DNA of 64,000 nt, from positions 1-64,000 of the forward strand of contig JBALXQ010000019.1 in NCBI GenBank assembly GCA_036960565.1, in the 5' to 3' direction. Below the pieces are notes generated by a model. The model was not told the DNA's origin. It made no database searches and saw only the letters and a program-made list of their open reading frames with translations. The DNA comes from Bermanella sp036960565. GTDB lineage: Bacteria; Pseudomonadota; Gammaproteobacteria; Pseudomonadales; Oceanobacteraceae. This document shows, one piece after another, positions 18,427-29,200 of the stretch; positions within the stretch are counted from its first letter, which is position 1, and each line of letters opens with the position of its first letter. The translations under genes and the position numbers were made by a program.

Positions 18427-20982
18427 ATGAAAGATAATCAGGACACCAGTCACTTTGAAAATGTCGAAACCGGTGGGCGCCAACCTACAGGAAATTCCCG
18501 CCTGTTTTTATTATTGGTGCCCTTGTTATGGTCTGTGTGGCAATTATGGTATGCCTCGCCCTTACCACAACTTATGGGGTTTTCTTGGCTAAATGAAGAC
18601 ATGGCTAAATACGCGCACTTGGGGTTTGCTATCTTCCTGGTGTACTTGTATTTTCCTGCCCGCAAAAAGTCCCCCACTTTTTATATTCCCCTATTGGATT
18701 GGGCTCTAGCCATTACGGCTCTTGGTTCCCTGCTTTATCTGATTGTATTCCGTGAAGACATTGTCGAACGCTTAGGCGCACCGACCACCGCAGACGTGGT
18801 AGTCGGCAGCATTGGAATCATTTTATTGTTAGAAGCCACACGCAGAGCTCTGGGGCCACCCTTAATGATAGTGGCCGTGGTCTTTTTAAGTTATTGCCTG
18901 TTAGGCCCCCACATGCCTGACGTTATTGCCCATAAGGGCGCCAGCTTAAACAAACTTCTCTCTCACCAGTGGTTCACCAGTGAAGGGGTTTTTGGCGTGG
19001 CGATTGGGGTGTCCACCACGTTTGTTTTCTTATTTGTATTATTTGGTGCCTTGCTTGAAAAGGCCGGGGCCGGTCATTATTTTATTCAGGTAGCATTTTC
19101 GTTAATGGGGCATATGCGCGGTGGCCCGGCAAAGGCCGCTGTAGTGGCATCGGGTTTAAGCGGCATTGTCTCGGGTTCCTCCATCGCGAATGTAGTCACC
19201 ACCGGTACCTTTACCATTCCCTTAATGAAACGCGTGGGCTTTTCTGCCAGCAAGGCGGGAGCCGTGGAAGTAGCCGCCTCCACCAATGGCCAACTCACTC
19301 CCCCTATCATGGGCGCGGCGGCTTTTTTAATGGTGGAATATGTGGGCATATCCTATGTAGAAGTCATCAGGCATGCCTTGTTGCCCGCGTTAATTTCTTA
19401 TGTTGCCTTAATTTATATTGTGCATTTGGAAGCCCTTAAAGCCAACATGGAACCGATTAAGCGCCTTCAGCAAAACACCTTGTTATGTTCATTAATGAAT
19501 TTCCTTTCTAGTTTTATTGGTATTGCCTTATTAAGTGCCTTTGTTTATTACGGCATAGGTTGGAGTAAACAGTATTTGGGGGGCGCATCCCCTTTTGTCA
19601 TTTTCGGCTTGGTATTTATTATTTACATTGCCTTAGTTTATTACGCGGCAAAATATCCCGACCTAGAAGATACCCCTAGCCATCAAAGTATCACCGAGAT
19701 TCCATTGCTTGGCCCCACGTTAAAGTCTGGCTTGTATTTTTTATTGCCCATCGTTTTGCTGGTGTGGTGTTTAACGGTTGAACGCTGGTCTCCTGGCACC
19801 TCCGCATTTTGGGCCTGCGTATTTATGGTTCTGGTAACCCTCACTCACAAAGCAATATTGGCTTTTTTCCGTAAAGAGCATCAATGGCAAAAAGGCTTAT
19901 CTTGTGGCTTGGAAGATGTGAGAGAAGGCTTTATTAATGGCGGGCGCAACATGATTGGCATAGGCGTAGCCACTGCCACCGCGGGCATTATTGTTGGCAG
20001 CGTTACTCTCACTGGCATAGGTTTGGTCATGACCGAACTTGTAGAGTTTATTTCCGGTGGCAATATCTTATTAATGTTAGGGTTTACGGCGGTGATTAGC
20101 TTGATACTGGGCATGGGCCTACCCACCACGGCCAACTACATAGTGGTCTCTACCTTAATGGCTCCAGTGATCGTGACCTTAGGGGCTCAAAATGGATTAA
20201 TTGTACCGCTCATAGCCGTACACTTATTTGTATTTTATTTTGGCATTCTCGCTGATGACACACCGCCGGTGGGACTGGCAGCGTTTGCGGCCGCCGCCAT
20301 CGCCCAATCGGACCCTATTAAAACCGGCATACAAGGTTTCACTTATGATATTCGCACCGCAATTTTACCCTTTATGTTTATCTTTAATACTCAGCTTTTA
20401 CTCATCGACATCCCATCTGCTTGGTCTTTAATTTTCACCGTGCTGGGGGCCACCACCGCCATTCTAGTATTTGCTGCGGCTACCCAAGGTTACTGGCTGG
20501 TTAAGAGTCGCTGGTACGAAACGATATTATTACTGGGCATTGCCTTTATTATGTTTAGACCCGGCTTTTTATTGGACAAATTTATTGCGCCCTATGAGCA
20601 CCTTCCCGCCTCGTATATATATCAAGAAATAATGCTTACCGAAAATAACAGCAGCATTCGATTACTCGTACAAGGAGAAAATCTAGAAGGTAACTTCATC
20701 ACTAAAACCGTAGTACTGCCGGTTGACACCAATCAAGCAGAGGCTGAGCAGCGTTTGCAGAAAATGGGATTAAATTTAATTAGGGTGGGTGAGAAAATCC
20801 AAGTTGACTCGGTTAACTACGACAGTCCAGCTGAAAAATCAGGCATTGATTTTGACTGGGAAATAACTTCATTTGAAAAACCCAGTATTCGCCCCAGTAA
20901 ATATTGGGTGTATATACCGGCCTTATTGCTGCTATTGGTTTTAGGCGTGGGACAAAAACGTCGAAAAGAGAACAACCTTTAA
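18427..20982 (+). CDS. Fused TRAP transporter permease (DctQM type) with C-terminal DUF3394
   Basis: 851 residues with many transmembrane helices. The small (DctQ-like) and large (DctM-like) membrane subunits are fused, as is normal for TAXI-TRAP systems. The DctM signature is visible in SGIVSGSSIANVVTTGTFTIPLMKRVG and the related GMGLPTTANYIV. After the last transport helices a soluble segment (about 720-815) contains NYDSPAEKSGIDFDWEI, matching the DUF3394 tail of such permeases and resembling a PDZ core. A final helix and a basic tail (QKRRKENNL) end the protein. It forms one operon with the binding protein 20 bp upstream. It is probably a secondary, Na+-driven importer. Confidence 0.93.
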   Translation: MKDNQDTSHFENVETGGRQPTGNSRLFLLLVPLLWSVWQLWYASPLPQLMGFSWLNEDMAKYAHLGFAIFLVYLYFPARKKSPTFYIPLLDWALAITALGSLLYLIVFREDIVERLGAPTTADVVVGSIGIILLLEATRRALGPPLMIVAVVFLSYCLLGPHMPDVIAHKGASLNKLLSHQWFTSEGVFGVAIGVSTTFVFLFVLFGALLEKAGAGHYFIQVAFSLMGHMRGGPAKAAVVASGLSGIVSGSSIANVVTTGTFTIPLMKRVGFSASKAGAVEVAASTNGQLTPPIMGAAAFLMVEYVGISYVEVIRHALLPALISYVALIYIVHLEALKANMEPIKRLQQNTLLCSLMNFLSSFIGIALLSAFVYYGIGWSKQYLGGASPFVIFGLVFIIYIALVYYAAKYPDLEDTPSHQSITEIPLLGPTLKSGLYFLLPIVLLVWCLTVERWSPGTSAFWACVFMVLVTLTHKAILAFFRKEHQWQKGLSCGLEDVREGFINGGRNMIGIGVATATAGIIVGSVTLTGIGLVMTELVEFISGGNILLMLGFTAVISLILGMGLPTTANYIVVSTLMAPVIVTLGAQNGLIVPLIAVHLFVFYFGILADDTPPVGLAAFAAAAIAQSDPIKTGIQGFTYDIRTAILPFMFIFNTQLLLIDIPSAWSLIFTVLGATTAILVFAAATQGYWLVKSRWYETILLLGIAFIMFRPGFLLDKFIAPYEHLPASYIYQEIMLTENNSSIRLLVQGENLEGNFITKTVVLPVDTNQAEAEQRLQKMGLNLIRVGEKIQVDSVNYDSPAEKSGIDFDWEITSFEKPSIRPSKYWVYIPALLLLLVLGVGQKRRKENNL

Positions 20983-20999
20983 AGATGTGCCATTCACTA

Positions 21000-21749
21000 T
21001 TATTCAAAATCTTGAACAATAGTGTGTTTAATTTCATAGTTATCTGAAATCTCTTTAATCACACCCGATTTCGCTAGTTTAGCTAATCCTCGGTCAAATT
21101 CACTGGCTAATCGTTTTCCTCTTTTTGTTTTAGAAAATGCCGAAAACAAATCTTTGGTTAAAAATATGGTTCTATTGTAATCAGACAGGCGTGCGCCGGA
21201 GATTTTCTTCAAGGTAAATTCAAAGTCAGCGGTATCTTCTGCATAGTATTTAATACGTCCAGCATCCAGCATTTTAATCCCCTGCCTTGGATCTTTTAAC
21301 AACTCAAAATTCATATCCGCAGGTAACCAACTGGAAAAATCATACCCTCTCACCTTTCCGACTCGCCCCTCCATCTTACTTAGCCCATTAAACACACTGT
21401 TTTTCAAATAAAACAAACCATAAGAAGAGAAGTGTATTCTACTTTTAGCATAACTAAATTTCTGCTCTCTTTTCGCTGTTTTAAAAAAGGCCGCCACCCC
21501 ATCTACCTTTCCTTGCTCAAGAGAAATTAGACAGCGAGTAAAAGGAATAGAAGCAGATTCAAATTCTCTATCATCATTTGTGAAAATCTCACGCAGTATG
21601 TCCCAGTAATAGCCAGAGCCATCTTTATTGGTGAAGCCCGGAAATTCAGCAGAGCACATTACGATTTTTTCAGAATAACTATTGATGGGGAGGCATAGGA
21701 GCAACACCAACAAACCTTTTTTAACAAAGCCCCTAAGTGAAGCATTCAT
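21000..21749 (-). CDS. Orphan periplasmic solute-binding protein (SBP_bac_3-like)
   Basis: 249 residues from the ATG at 21749, preceded by AGGTGG at 8 nt; an upstream GTG at 21761 is possible but overlaps that site. The signal peptide ends near CLPINSYS. The mature part has the type-3 solute-binding fold signatures PFTRCLISLEQGKVDGVAAFFKTAKRE and IKMLDAGRIKYYAEDTADF. No permease or ATPase gene adjoins it, and it converges tightly with the TRAP gene. It may act as a free sensor or work with a remote transporter; the ligand is unknown. Confidence 0.85.
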   Translation of the reverse strand: MNASLRGFVKKGLLVLLLCLPINSYSEKIVMCSAEFPGFTNKDGSGYYWDILREIFTNDDREFESASIPFTRCLISLEQGKVDGVAAFFKTAKREQKFSYAKSRIHFSSYGLFYLKNSVFNGLSKMEGRVGKVRGYDFSSWLPADMNFELLKDPRQGIKMLDAGRIKYYAEDTADFEFTLKKISGARLSDYNRTIFLTKDLFSAFSKTKRGKRLASEFDRGLAKLAKSGVIKEISDNYEIKHTIVQDFE

Positions 21750-22104
21750 ATTATTCACCACCTAAACTCACAGAAGGATGAAACTGATAGCTAGCCAAAC
21801 TGGCATTAACGAAGTTAAATTATATTACATATTAGCCGCACCACCTGTATTTGGCCGACTTTAGACTTCGTTAGACGTTATCCTTACAAAGAAGCTTATT
21901 GTTTATGCCTTTTATAATTAACAAAACGTCAAAGTTCACCAAAAAATCTAGCCTAGAATTACAAGTATAAACATGGCAGAATCCAGCCACTTTATTGAGT
22001 CGGCACCAATCACTCAAATTTGGACATGGAAGCCAAAGCGATTAATATTTTATTGCCGCTATCCATTGTCACAAATAATTTAACTACATTGTAAAACTGG
22101 CCAT
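21750..22104. other. Divergent intergenic region without recognised genes
   Basis: About 355 AT-rich bases between the binding-protein gene (-) and the DUF4124 gene (+). Both promoters must lie here. No convincing inverted repeat, small gene or RNA was seen. Confidence 0.5.
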
Positions 22105-22770
22105 ATGGACATGCCCATGAAACTCGTTATTTTCGCCCTTGCATTCATTTCCCCGTTAAGCCTCTGGGCTGGCTCCGTTCATCAATGTGAAGATGCCCAA
22201 GGTAATATGTCCTTTAGCAGTGAACCCTGCCCTGACAACGCCTCAGCCCTAAGTACTTTAAATTCACAACCGGGGAAAAACAGGCGATTAAAAAATACAG
22301 CCATTAAAAGAATCATCATAAACAACCAGCAAGATTTTAATCAATTTGTTAATACCCTTTCTTTCAACAATATGAGTGATGTTTTAAGAGGCCTTGAGAC
22401 CAACCGTTTTCACGGAGTGAAACTCTCTTATTTATTGGCGCAGGATAATATTCAATATGAAAGCAATCCTCTTAAAAATGAAACCATTAATTATTCAGCA
22501 GATATCAAACGAGGGAAACGCAAAAACAGCTTTTCTGTCAGCTATGCCCTTAATGTAAAAGGCAAAAGCAACCATCCATTTTTAAACTTATCCAATGAGA
22601 AAATCATATTTAGAATGCAATCATTGGGCTTTGGTAAACCTGAAACATCTCAAAATATTTATTCGTGGGATTGGCGTTATGGCAACATGGATTGTCAATT
22701 CGATTATAAAAGAAGTGATATTGATTCAAACAAGTATTTCAAATATGCCTGTTCAGAAACCGGTTATTAA
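22105..22770 (+). CDS. Secreted DUF4124-domain protein of unknown function
   Basis: 221 residues; the true start may be the ATG at 22117, which gives a cleaner signal peptide (KLVIFALAFISPLSLWAG). Directly after it comes the DUF4124 motif VHQCEDAQGNMSFSSEPCP, with the two conserved cysteines typical of this short periplasmic domain. The remaining 150 residues are rich in N, S and K and match nothing I recognise. It ends with two further cysteines (MDCQFDYK, YACSETGY), possibly a disulfide pair. It converges with the GlxA-type regulator 18 bp downstream. Confidence 0.8.
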   Translation: MDMPMKLVIFALAFISPLSLWAGSVHQCEDAQGNMSFSSEPCPDNASALSTLNSQPGKNRRLKNTAIKRIIINNQQDFNQFVNTLSFNNMSDVLRGLETNRFHGVKLSYLLAQDNIQYESNPLKNETINYSADIKRGKRKNSFSVSYALNVKGKSNHPFLNLSNEKIIFRMQSLGFGKPETSQNIYSWDWRYGNMDCQFDYKRSDIDSNKYFKYACSETGY

Positions 22771-22788
22771 ACCCTATAAGAAATATTA

Positions 22789-23754
22789 TCAGGCTTGCTT
22801 TTTACGCCACCTAGCCGGAGTGGTATCGAAGTGACGTTTGAACAAACGATTAAAATGGCCAGGGTCCTCATAACCTACCGACCACGCCACCTCCGATACA
22901 TTTTTCTGGGTATGCTGAAGCATGTCCTTGCCCTGCTCCAATCTTAAAATTTGTAAAAACTGCATGGGGGCTTCACCCGTTGCTTCTTTAAATCGACGTT
23001 TAAACGTGCGTAAACTCATGTTGGCGCGGTCGGCCAGTTGTTGCAGGCTAATGGGGGTAGAGAAATGCATTTCCATCCATTGTTGTACCAGCAGTATTGC
23101 CTCATCGTGATGATAGGTTTGACCACCTATGGCAATAAATTCAGACGCGTATTCGCGGCGAAAATCTATCAGGAACATTTCTTCAATGGCCTTAGCCACC
23201 TCAGGACAAGACAGCCGGTTAAGCAGGTGCACAATGACCTCCAAGCCTGCATTCATACCGGCTGCGCAATAAAGCTCCCCTGTTGCGGTAATGTAACGCT
23301 CTTTGCGAAAATCTACCTTGGGGTAACGCGCCTCGAAACGCTTATGTTGGTGCCAGTGAGTGGTGCACATACGTCCATCTAACAACCCCGCCTCAGCCAA
23401 TAAAAATGAGCCAGTGGTATAAGCCAAAATAGGCACACCTTGTTCATGCCAGCGTCTTAATACCGGCCATAACGCCCCTTGCTGTTTTAGCGCAGCTTCC
23501 GGGTCTCCCCACAAGGCATGCAATATCACGAGATCGGTTTTGGGTAGAGCTGAAAGATCACCTGCTGCCTCCACTTGCATGCCACTAAAGGACTTAAGGG
23601 GTTCTCCGTCCAGAGTATAAAGTTCCACCTCCATTTCTTCGCCTAAGAACTTCTTTTGCATCATGGAAGCAAATGCCCACACATCTTGGGTCATACCCAA
23701 CCCCAAGCTTAAAGTGGGGCTACAGCCATAAAAGGTCACATGTTTTAAAGCCAT
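22789..23754 (-). CDS. GlxA-family transcriptional regulator (DJ-1/PfpI-like + AraC HTH)
   Basis: 321 residues. Residues about 1-195 form a class-I glutamine-amidotransferase/DJ-1-like domain (TDLVILHALWGDPEAAL; TGSFLLAEAGLLDGRMCTTHW). The C-terminal 100 residues are the AraC double HTH (SLQQLADRANMSLRTFKRRF; EVAWSVGYEDPGHFNRLFKRHF). The usual nucleophile-elbow Cys (CTGAFLLA in relatives) is replaced (YTTGSFLLA), so the N-terminal domain is presumably a ligand sensor rather than an enzyme. It is divergent from the acyl-CoA dehydrogenase gene at 23924, its likeliest target. Confidence 0.9.
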   Translation of the reverse strand: MALKHVTFYGCSPTLSLGLGMTQDVWAFASMMQKKFLGEEMEVELYTLDGEPLKSFSGMQVEAAGDLSALPKTDLVILHALWGDPEAALKQQGALWPVLRRWHEQGVPILAYTTGSFLLAEAGLLDGRMCTTHWHQHKRFEARYPKVDFRKERYITATGELYCAAGMNAGLEVIVHLLNRLSCPEVAKAIEEMFLIDFRREYASEFIAIGGQTYHHDEAILLVQQWMEMHFSTPISLQQLADRANMSLRTFKRRFKEATGEAPMQFLQILRLEQGKDMLQHTQKNVSEVAWSVGYEDPGHFNRLFKRHFDTTPARWRKKQA

Positions 23755-23923
23755 GAATGCACCAGCATTATTTCAACGATATTGTCATTATTTACTAATT
23801 TGGCCCTATTGACCACTTTTAAGACCTATCTGCCCCCTTCATTCCCACTAAAACCCATTAAGATCTAGTCATGCTATTTAATCTTTCAGCACCCATTGGC
23901 AATAGATAATTAGGGAACACTAG

Positions 23924-25081
23924 ATGATTTTTACCGAAGAACACAACGCCCTGCGCAACACTGTCAGCACCTTTGTTGATAAAGAATTAGACCCATTTGT
24001 TGATGAATGGGAAAAAGCCGGCCGTGCTCCGCTGCATGAACTTTTCAAAAAAATGGGCGATTTAGGGCTTCTGGGCATTTCTAAGCCGGTTGAATACGGC
24101 GGCATGGGTTTAGATTACAGCTACCAGCTAGCCTTTGCCGAAGAACTAGGCCGTGCGTTTGGCGGCTCTGTGCCCATGGCCATTGGCGTGCAAACAGACA
24201 TGTGTACACCAGCTATGGCGCGCTTTGGCAGTGATTATTTAAAAACCGAATTTTTAGCACCGTCTATTGCAGGTGAGTTAGTAGGCTGTATTGGGGTAAG
24301 TGAACCGAATGCGGGCAGCGATGTGGCAGGTCTTCACACCACTGCCAAGAGCGATGGCGATGACTACATCATTAACGGCAGTAAGATGTGGATCACTAAC
24401 TCATTGCAAGCAGACTGGGTTTGCCTTCTGGCCAACACCAGTGAAGGTCAGGTACACGCTAACAAATCATTAATCATTGTGCCTATGAATTCTAAGGGCA
24501 TCACCGTTTCCGAGCCGATTGACAAAATTGGCATGCGAGCCAGTGATACCGGTCAAATTTTCTTTGACGATGTGCGCGTACCAAAACGTAATCGCATTGG
24601 CGAGGAAAACAAAGGCTTTATGTACCAGATGATGCAGTTTCAAGAAGAGCGCATGTTTGCGGCCGCCACGGGATTAAAAGGCATGGAGCGCTGTATTGAT
24701 CTAACCGTAGATTACACACGCGAACGTAAAGTATTTGGCCAGCCTCTAATTAACAACCAATCCATTTATTTTAAAATGGCTGAATTACAATCCGAAGTAG
24801 AAGCATTACGTGCGCTTACTTGGGCAGCTTGTGATGAACACATTGCCGGACGTGACGCGACTAAGTTGGCTTCTATGGCCAAACTTAAGACAGGCCGTCT
24901 ATGGCGTGAGGTTACCGATGGCTGCCTACAGTATTGGGGCGGCATGGGCTTCACTTGGGATAACCCCTTGTCTCGCGCTTATCGTGATACGCGTATTCTT
25001 TCCATTGCGGGCGGCGCCGATGAAGTGATGCTAAGCATCATTGCCAAGTACATGGATATCATGCCTAAGCCAGGTAAATAA
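23924..25081 (+). CDS. Acyl-CoA dehydrogenase
   Basis: 385 residues, full length. It is an FAD enzyme oxidising an acyl-CoA to the 2-enoyl-CoA and passing electrons to ETF. Family signatures are GCIGVSEPNAGSDVAGLHTTA and YIINGSKMWITN (FAD and substrate site), and RKVFGQPLINNQSIYFKMAELQ. At the MCAD catalytic-Glu position the sequence reads IAGGADEVM, with Gly in place of that Glu. A Glu in FQEERM (near residue 241) sits where long-chain and isovaleryl-CoA dehydrogenases keep their base. An AGGGA site precedes the ATG. The gene is divergent from the GlxA regulator and followed by a flavoprotein gene. The chain type oxidised cannot be told from sequence alone. Confidence 0.93.
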   Translation: MIFTEEHNALRNTVSTFVDKELDPFVDEWEKAGRAPLHELFKKMGDLGLLGISKPVEYGGMGLDYSYQLAFAEELGRAFGGSVPMAIGVQTDMCTPAMARFGSDYLKTEFLAPSIAGELVGCIGVSEPNAGSDVAGLHTTAKSDGDDYIINGSKMWITNSLQADWVCLLANTSEGQVHANKSLIIVPMNSKGITVSEPIDKIGMRASDTGQIFFDDVRVPKRNRIGEENKGFMYQMMQFQEERMFAAATGLKGMERCIDLTVDYTRERKVFGQPLINNQSIYFKMAELQSEVEALRALTWAACDEHIAGRDATKLASMAKLKTGRLWREVTDGCLQYWGGMGFTWDNPLSRAYRDTRILSIAGGADEVMLSIIAKYMDIMPKPGK

Positions 25082-25108
25082 CCTCGCTTATTTTAAAGTT
25101 TAAAAATC

Positions 25109-25151
25109 AAATACTCTAAGCAAATTTTAAACATTTGTTCTTAGAGTATTT
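25109..25151 (+). terminator. Terminator or attenuator between acyl-CoA dehydrogenase and flavoprotein genes
   Basis: 12-bp perfect arms (AAATACTCTAAG / CTTAGAGTATTT) around a 19-nt loop, running into a short T-tract. It sits about 30 bp before the next gene on the same strand, so it may be leaky. Confidence 0.7.
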
Positions 25152-25184
25152 TTGTTGGTTTCTTATCATTAATTTAGGTGACTC

Positions 25185-26138
25185 ATGGCCTTACCCGATA
25201 TTTTTAAAGGCAATTTAAGCCTTCCTGTAATTTGCGCGCCGATGTTTTTAGTGTCGGACCCTAAGCTGGTGATCAGTGCTTGTAAAAGTGGTGTAGTGGG
25301 CACCTTCCCTGCGCTTAATACTCGTCCACAAGCCTTGTTAGATGATTGGCTCGTTCAAATTAAAGCTGAGCTAAGCGACTTCGCAAAAGAAAATCCAAAC
25401 TTACCGGTCGCGCCCTTTGGTGTGAACCAGGTGGTACACCCAAGCAACACTCGCTTACAAGCCGATCAAGATTTAATTCGTAAACACCAAGTACCTTTTG
25501 TCATTACCAGCCAAGGCAACCCCACCGACATAGTAAAAGATGTGCATAGCTGGGGTGGCATTGTTTTTCACGATGTCATTTATGCAAAGCATGCTAAAAA
25601 AGCCATTGCAGCCGGCGTAGACGGCATCATCATCGTAGCAGCAGGTGCGGGTGGACACGGCGGCACCACTAACCCATTTGCTTTAATTCGTGAAATACGT
25701 GAGTTCTGGGATGGTCCAGTAGCCTTAGCGGGGGCTATTAATGATGGCCATGCCATTCGTGCCGCCGAAGTACTCGGTGCCGACATGGCCTACATGGGCA
25801 CACGATTTATTGCCACTCAAGAAGCTAAGGTAGACCCTCAATATAAAGACATGCTGGTACAAAGTGATGTGAGCGACATTATTTATACCGACTATTTTAC
25901 CGGCGTAAATTGCAACTACTTGAAAGCTTCCATCGAAAAAGAAGGCATAGACATGGATGCGGTAGCGGGTAAAAAAGAAGTGGATTTAGATTTAGGCAGT
26001 ACTAAAAGTTGGAAAGATGTTTGGAGCGCTGGTCACGGCACTGCAGGTATTTCATCTATCCCGGCCATGAAAGATTTGGTAGATGAATTAAAAGCAGAAT
26101 ATCGCCAAGCGTTAGAAAAGCCTGGCTTTGTAAATTAA
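25185..26138 (+). CDS. Nitronate monooxygenase-family FMN flavoprotein
   Basis: 317 residues, TIM-barrel NMO/2-nitropropane dioxygenase family. Visible signatures are ICAPMFLVSDPKL at the start, IIVAAGAGGHGGTT (contains the family His), ALAGAINDGHAI, and the FMN phosphate-binding GADMAYMGTRFIATQEA. Family members oxidise nitronates, but many relatives in lipid- or steroid-catabolic clusters are reductases of CoA esters, for example mycobacterial IpdC. Position after an acyl-CoA dehydrogenase gene makes such a catabolic role at least as likely as nitronate detoxification. It is the first of three such flavoproteins in the window. Confidence 0.88.
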   Translation: MALPDIFKGNLSLPVICAPMFLVSDPKLVISACKSGVVGTFPALNTRPQALLDDWLVQIKAELSDFAKENPNLPVAPFGVNQVVHPSNTRLQADQDLIRKHQVPFVITSQGNPTDIVKDVHSWGGIVFHDVIYAKHAKKAIAAGVDGIIIVAAGAGGHGGTTNPFALIREIREFWDGPVALAGAINDGHAIRAAEVLGADMAYMGTRFIATQEAKVDPQYKDMLVQSDVSDIIYTDYFTGVNCNYLKASIEKEGIDMDAVAGKKEVDLDLGSTKSWKDVWSAGHGTAGISSIPAMKDLVDELKAEYRQALEKPGFVN

Positions 26139-26152
26139 ATATAAGCCTCAAC

Positions 26153-26181
26153 ACTCGCCCTAAATTTCTTTAAGGGCGAGT
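26153..26181. terminator. Hairpin between convergent flavoprotein and RND permease genes
   Basis: ACTCGCCCT/AGGGCGAGT, 9-bp GC-rich stem with an 11-nt loop, 15 bp after the flavoprotein stop. Only a weak T-rich stretch follows on the plus strand. Confidence 0.55.
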
Positions 26182-26228
26182 CATTTCTACAACCTTTCTA
26201 TTCTCCAATTCCTTTCCATCTTTTTTAG

Positions 26229-29200
26229 CTAGCTCACCCTCGGGGAAATTTTATATACCATGGTATATAAAACCGGCACCACAATTAATGTCAGTACCGT
26301 GGCAAATGCCAAACCAAACATTATGGTGACCGCCATGGAGATAAAAAAGGCATCAAACAATAACGGGATCATACCCAGGATAGTGGTAATGGCCGCCATG
26401 GCCACCGGCCGCATACGGCTTAACGCAGAATCAAACACAGCTGCATAAGGCTCTTTGCCACTTTCTAATTCCAAGCCAATTTGATCCGCCAGCACAATAC
26501 CGTTTTTAATGAGCATTCCGGTTAAACTTAACATGCCCAACAAGGCCATAAAGCTAAACGGCGCCTGCATCACCAACAAACCAAACGCCACACCAATTAC
26601 TGCTAGAGGCACTGTAGCCCAAATCACTAACGGGGTTTTTAAAGAGTTAAACAATAAAACCGTAATGGCAAACATAGCCAAATATCCAATGGGCAAACCA
26701 CCAAACAAGGCCGCTTGTGCATCCGATGAGGTTTCAAATTCACCGCCCCATTCCATCTTGTATCCAGCCGGTAATTCAATGGCTTCAATAAGTGGGCGCA
26801 CCCGATTAAAGACACTGGCCGGTGTTTCATCTCCTAGTACATCGTGATCAGCTTTTACGGTAATGGTGCGCTTACGATCACGACGCATAATTAAACCGTC
26901 TTCCCAATCGGTCTCAAAATCGCTGACTACCTGCCCTAGAGGCACGTAGTTTTTAGTGACCTGACTGTATATTTGCAGATCAGGCAAACTGTCTACATTG
27001 AAACGTTCATTCTCTGGCGGACGCGCAACTATTGGCAGCAATTGAGTACCATCACGATACAAACCCACTTGTTTGCCTGAAAAACTGGTTAACAAAACTT
27101 GATCTAAATCTTGCTTGCTAATGCCTACGCGTCGCCCCATGGCTTCATTAAATTGAGGGCGAATCACCTTTGTGCGCTGGCGCCAATCGTGGCGAATATT
27201 ATGAGCGCCTGGCTCTTGTTGCAGAATCAGTTGTGCATCGCTTGCCAATTTACGCAACACATCAGGGTTGGGGCCACTGAAACGAGCTTCAATTTTGGCA
27301 TCGGTGGAAGGGCCAATTTCCATGCGCTTAATTTTAAATTCAGCCTGCGGATAATTACCCTGCATGTAATCTCTTAAATCTTTAATCACAAGGTTAATGG
27401 CTTCACGGTTATCCACGCGAATAATTAATTGACCAAACGCCGCATAAGATTTCTCAGGCGTATAGGTCAGCATAAACCTCGGGGCGCCACGGCCAGTAGT
27501 TGACGTAACTTGCTGCACCCTTTTATTGTCTTTTAAATAGGCTTGAATAGATTCCATGTCTGCCTGGGTTTCACGAATATCAGAGCCTTGCACACGCCAA
27601 TAATCTAAATAAAACATAGGGGTATTAGACGCAGGGAAAAATGATTGTTTCACTAAGCCCATGCCAAAAATTGCCAGCAGCATCAATGCCACCATGAGCA
27701 ACATAGTTTTAACACGATGGGTCATGCAAAGATTTAATAAGGATTTATAGGCATTAAATAATGCACCTTGGTAAAGCTCTTGCTCTTCGTTACTTTCTGA
27801 ATTTTCGCTCCCCTGCCCGACGACTTCTTTAAACATTAAATCGGCAAAAAATGGCGTAAGGGTGATGGCAGTTAACCAGCTTAATAATAGGGAAATCAGT
27901 AATACCCAAAACATGCTGCCGGCAAATTCACCGGTGGCATGGGACGATAAACCAATAGGCGCAAAGGCGGCGATGGCAATCACGGTAGCCCCTAATAACG
28001 GCAGCTGGGTTTGTTTGACGATTTCCACCGATGCTTGAAGCTTGGTTTTACCTTGCTTTAAGCCAATTAAAATTCCTTCTGTCACCACAATCGCATTGTC
28101 TACCAACATGCCTAGCGCAATGATTAATGCCCCCAGAGAGATCCGTTGCAAATCAATGCCGTAAAGCTTCATGAAAATGAATGTGCCCAGCACTGTTAAC
28201 AATAAAATCAAACCTATTAACAAGCCACTGCGCAGCCCCATAAAAATCAGCAAGACAAAAATAACAATGGCCACCGCTTCAGCCAGACTTAACATAAAGT
28301 CGCTCATGGATTGATCCACTTCGGCAGGTTGGTTGTACACATGGCTTACTTCCATACCAATGGGGCGCACGTACTCTAATTCTTGCATGCGCTTATTAAG
28401 CACCGCGCCTACTTTTACAACATTCACGCCGCTTGAAAATGACACGCCAATTAACAAAGCCTGCTGTTGATTATAATTAGTAATATTTTTAGGCACGTCG
28501 GCATAGTCACGACGTACCTTAGCTACATCACCTAGATAAATTAAACTTGAAGAACCAGGATTTGAAATAATGAGATTTTGAAGTTCACTAACATCCTGAA
28601 ATTCACCACTGGGGTGCAAGCGAATATACTCACTTCCAACTTTAATACTGCCAGAATTAGACACCTGATTTTGCGTTTGTAATAACTGATAAATTCGAGA
28701 GGGTGATATACCCAAGGCTGATAATTTATTACGGGAAATCTCCACCACGACTTGCTCTTGTTGCTCTCCGGCAATCGAGACCTTGCCTATGCCCTTAACC
28801 AATACCAGTTCACGGCGTAGCAAATCTACATAATCTTTAAGCTCTTCATAAGAGTAACCGTCTCCTGTGACCGCCAACAAGATGCCGTACACATCTCCAA
28901 AGTCATCCATTATTTGTGACGGCTGCACACCAGGGGGAAATCTAGGAGACAAGTCGCTAATTTTGCTTCTTAATTCATCCCAAATTTGTTTTAAATCTTT
29001 TTTACGGTAATGGTTTTTCATTTCCACCGTAACTTGTGACAAGCCAGCTGATGAAATGGAGGTAACATAGTCCACATAGGCTAATTGCTGTAAGGCATTT
29101 TCAATGGGATAGCTCACCTCTTCCTCTACTTGTTCGGGAGAGGCACCTGGATAGGCCGTAATAATCATGGCGGTTTTTAGGGTAAATGAAGGATCTTCTA

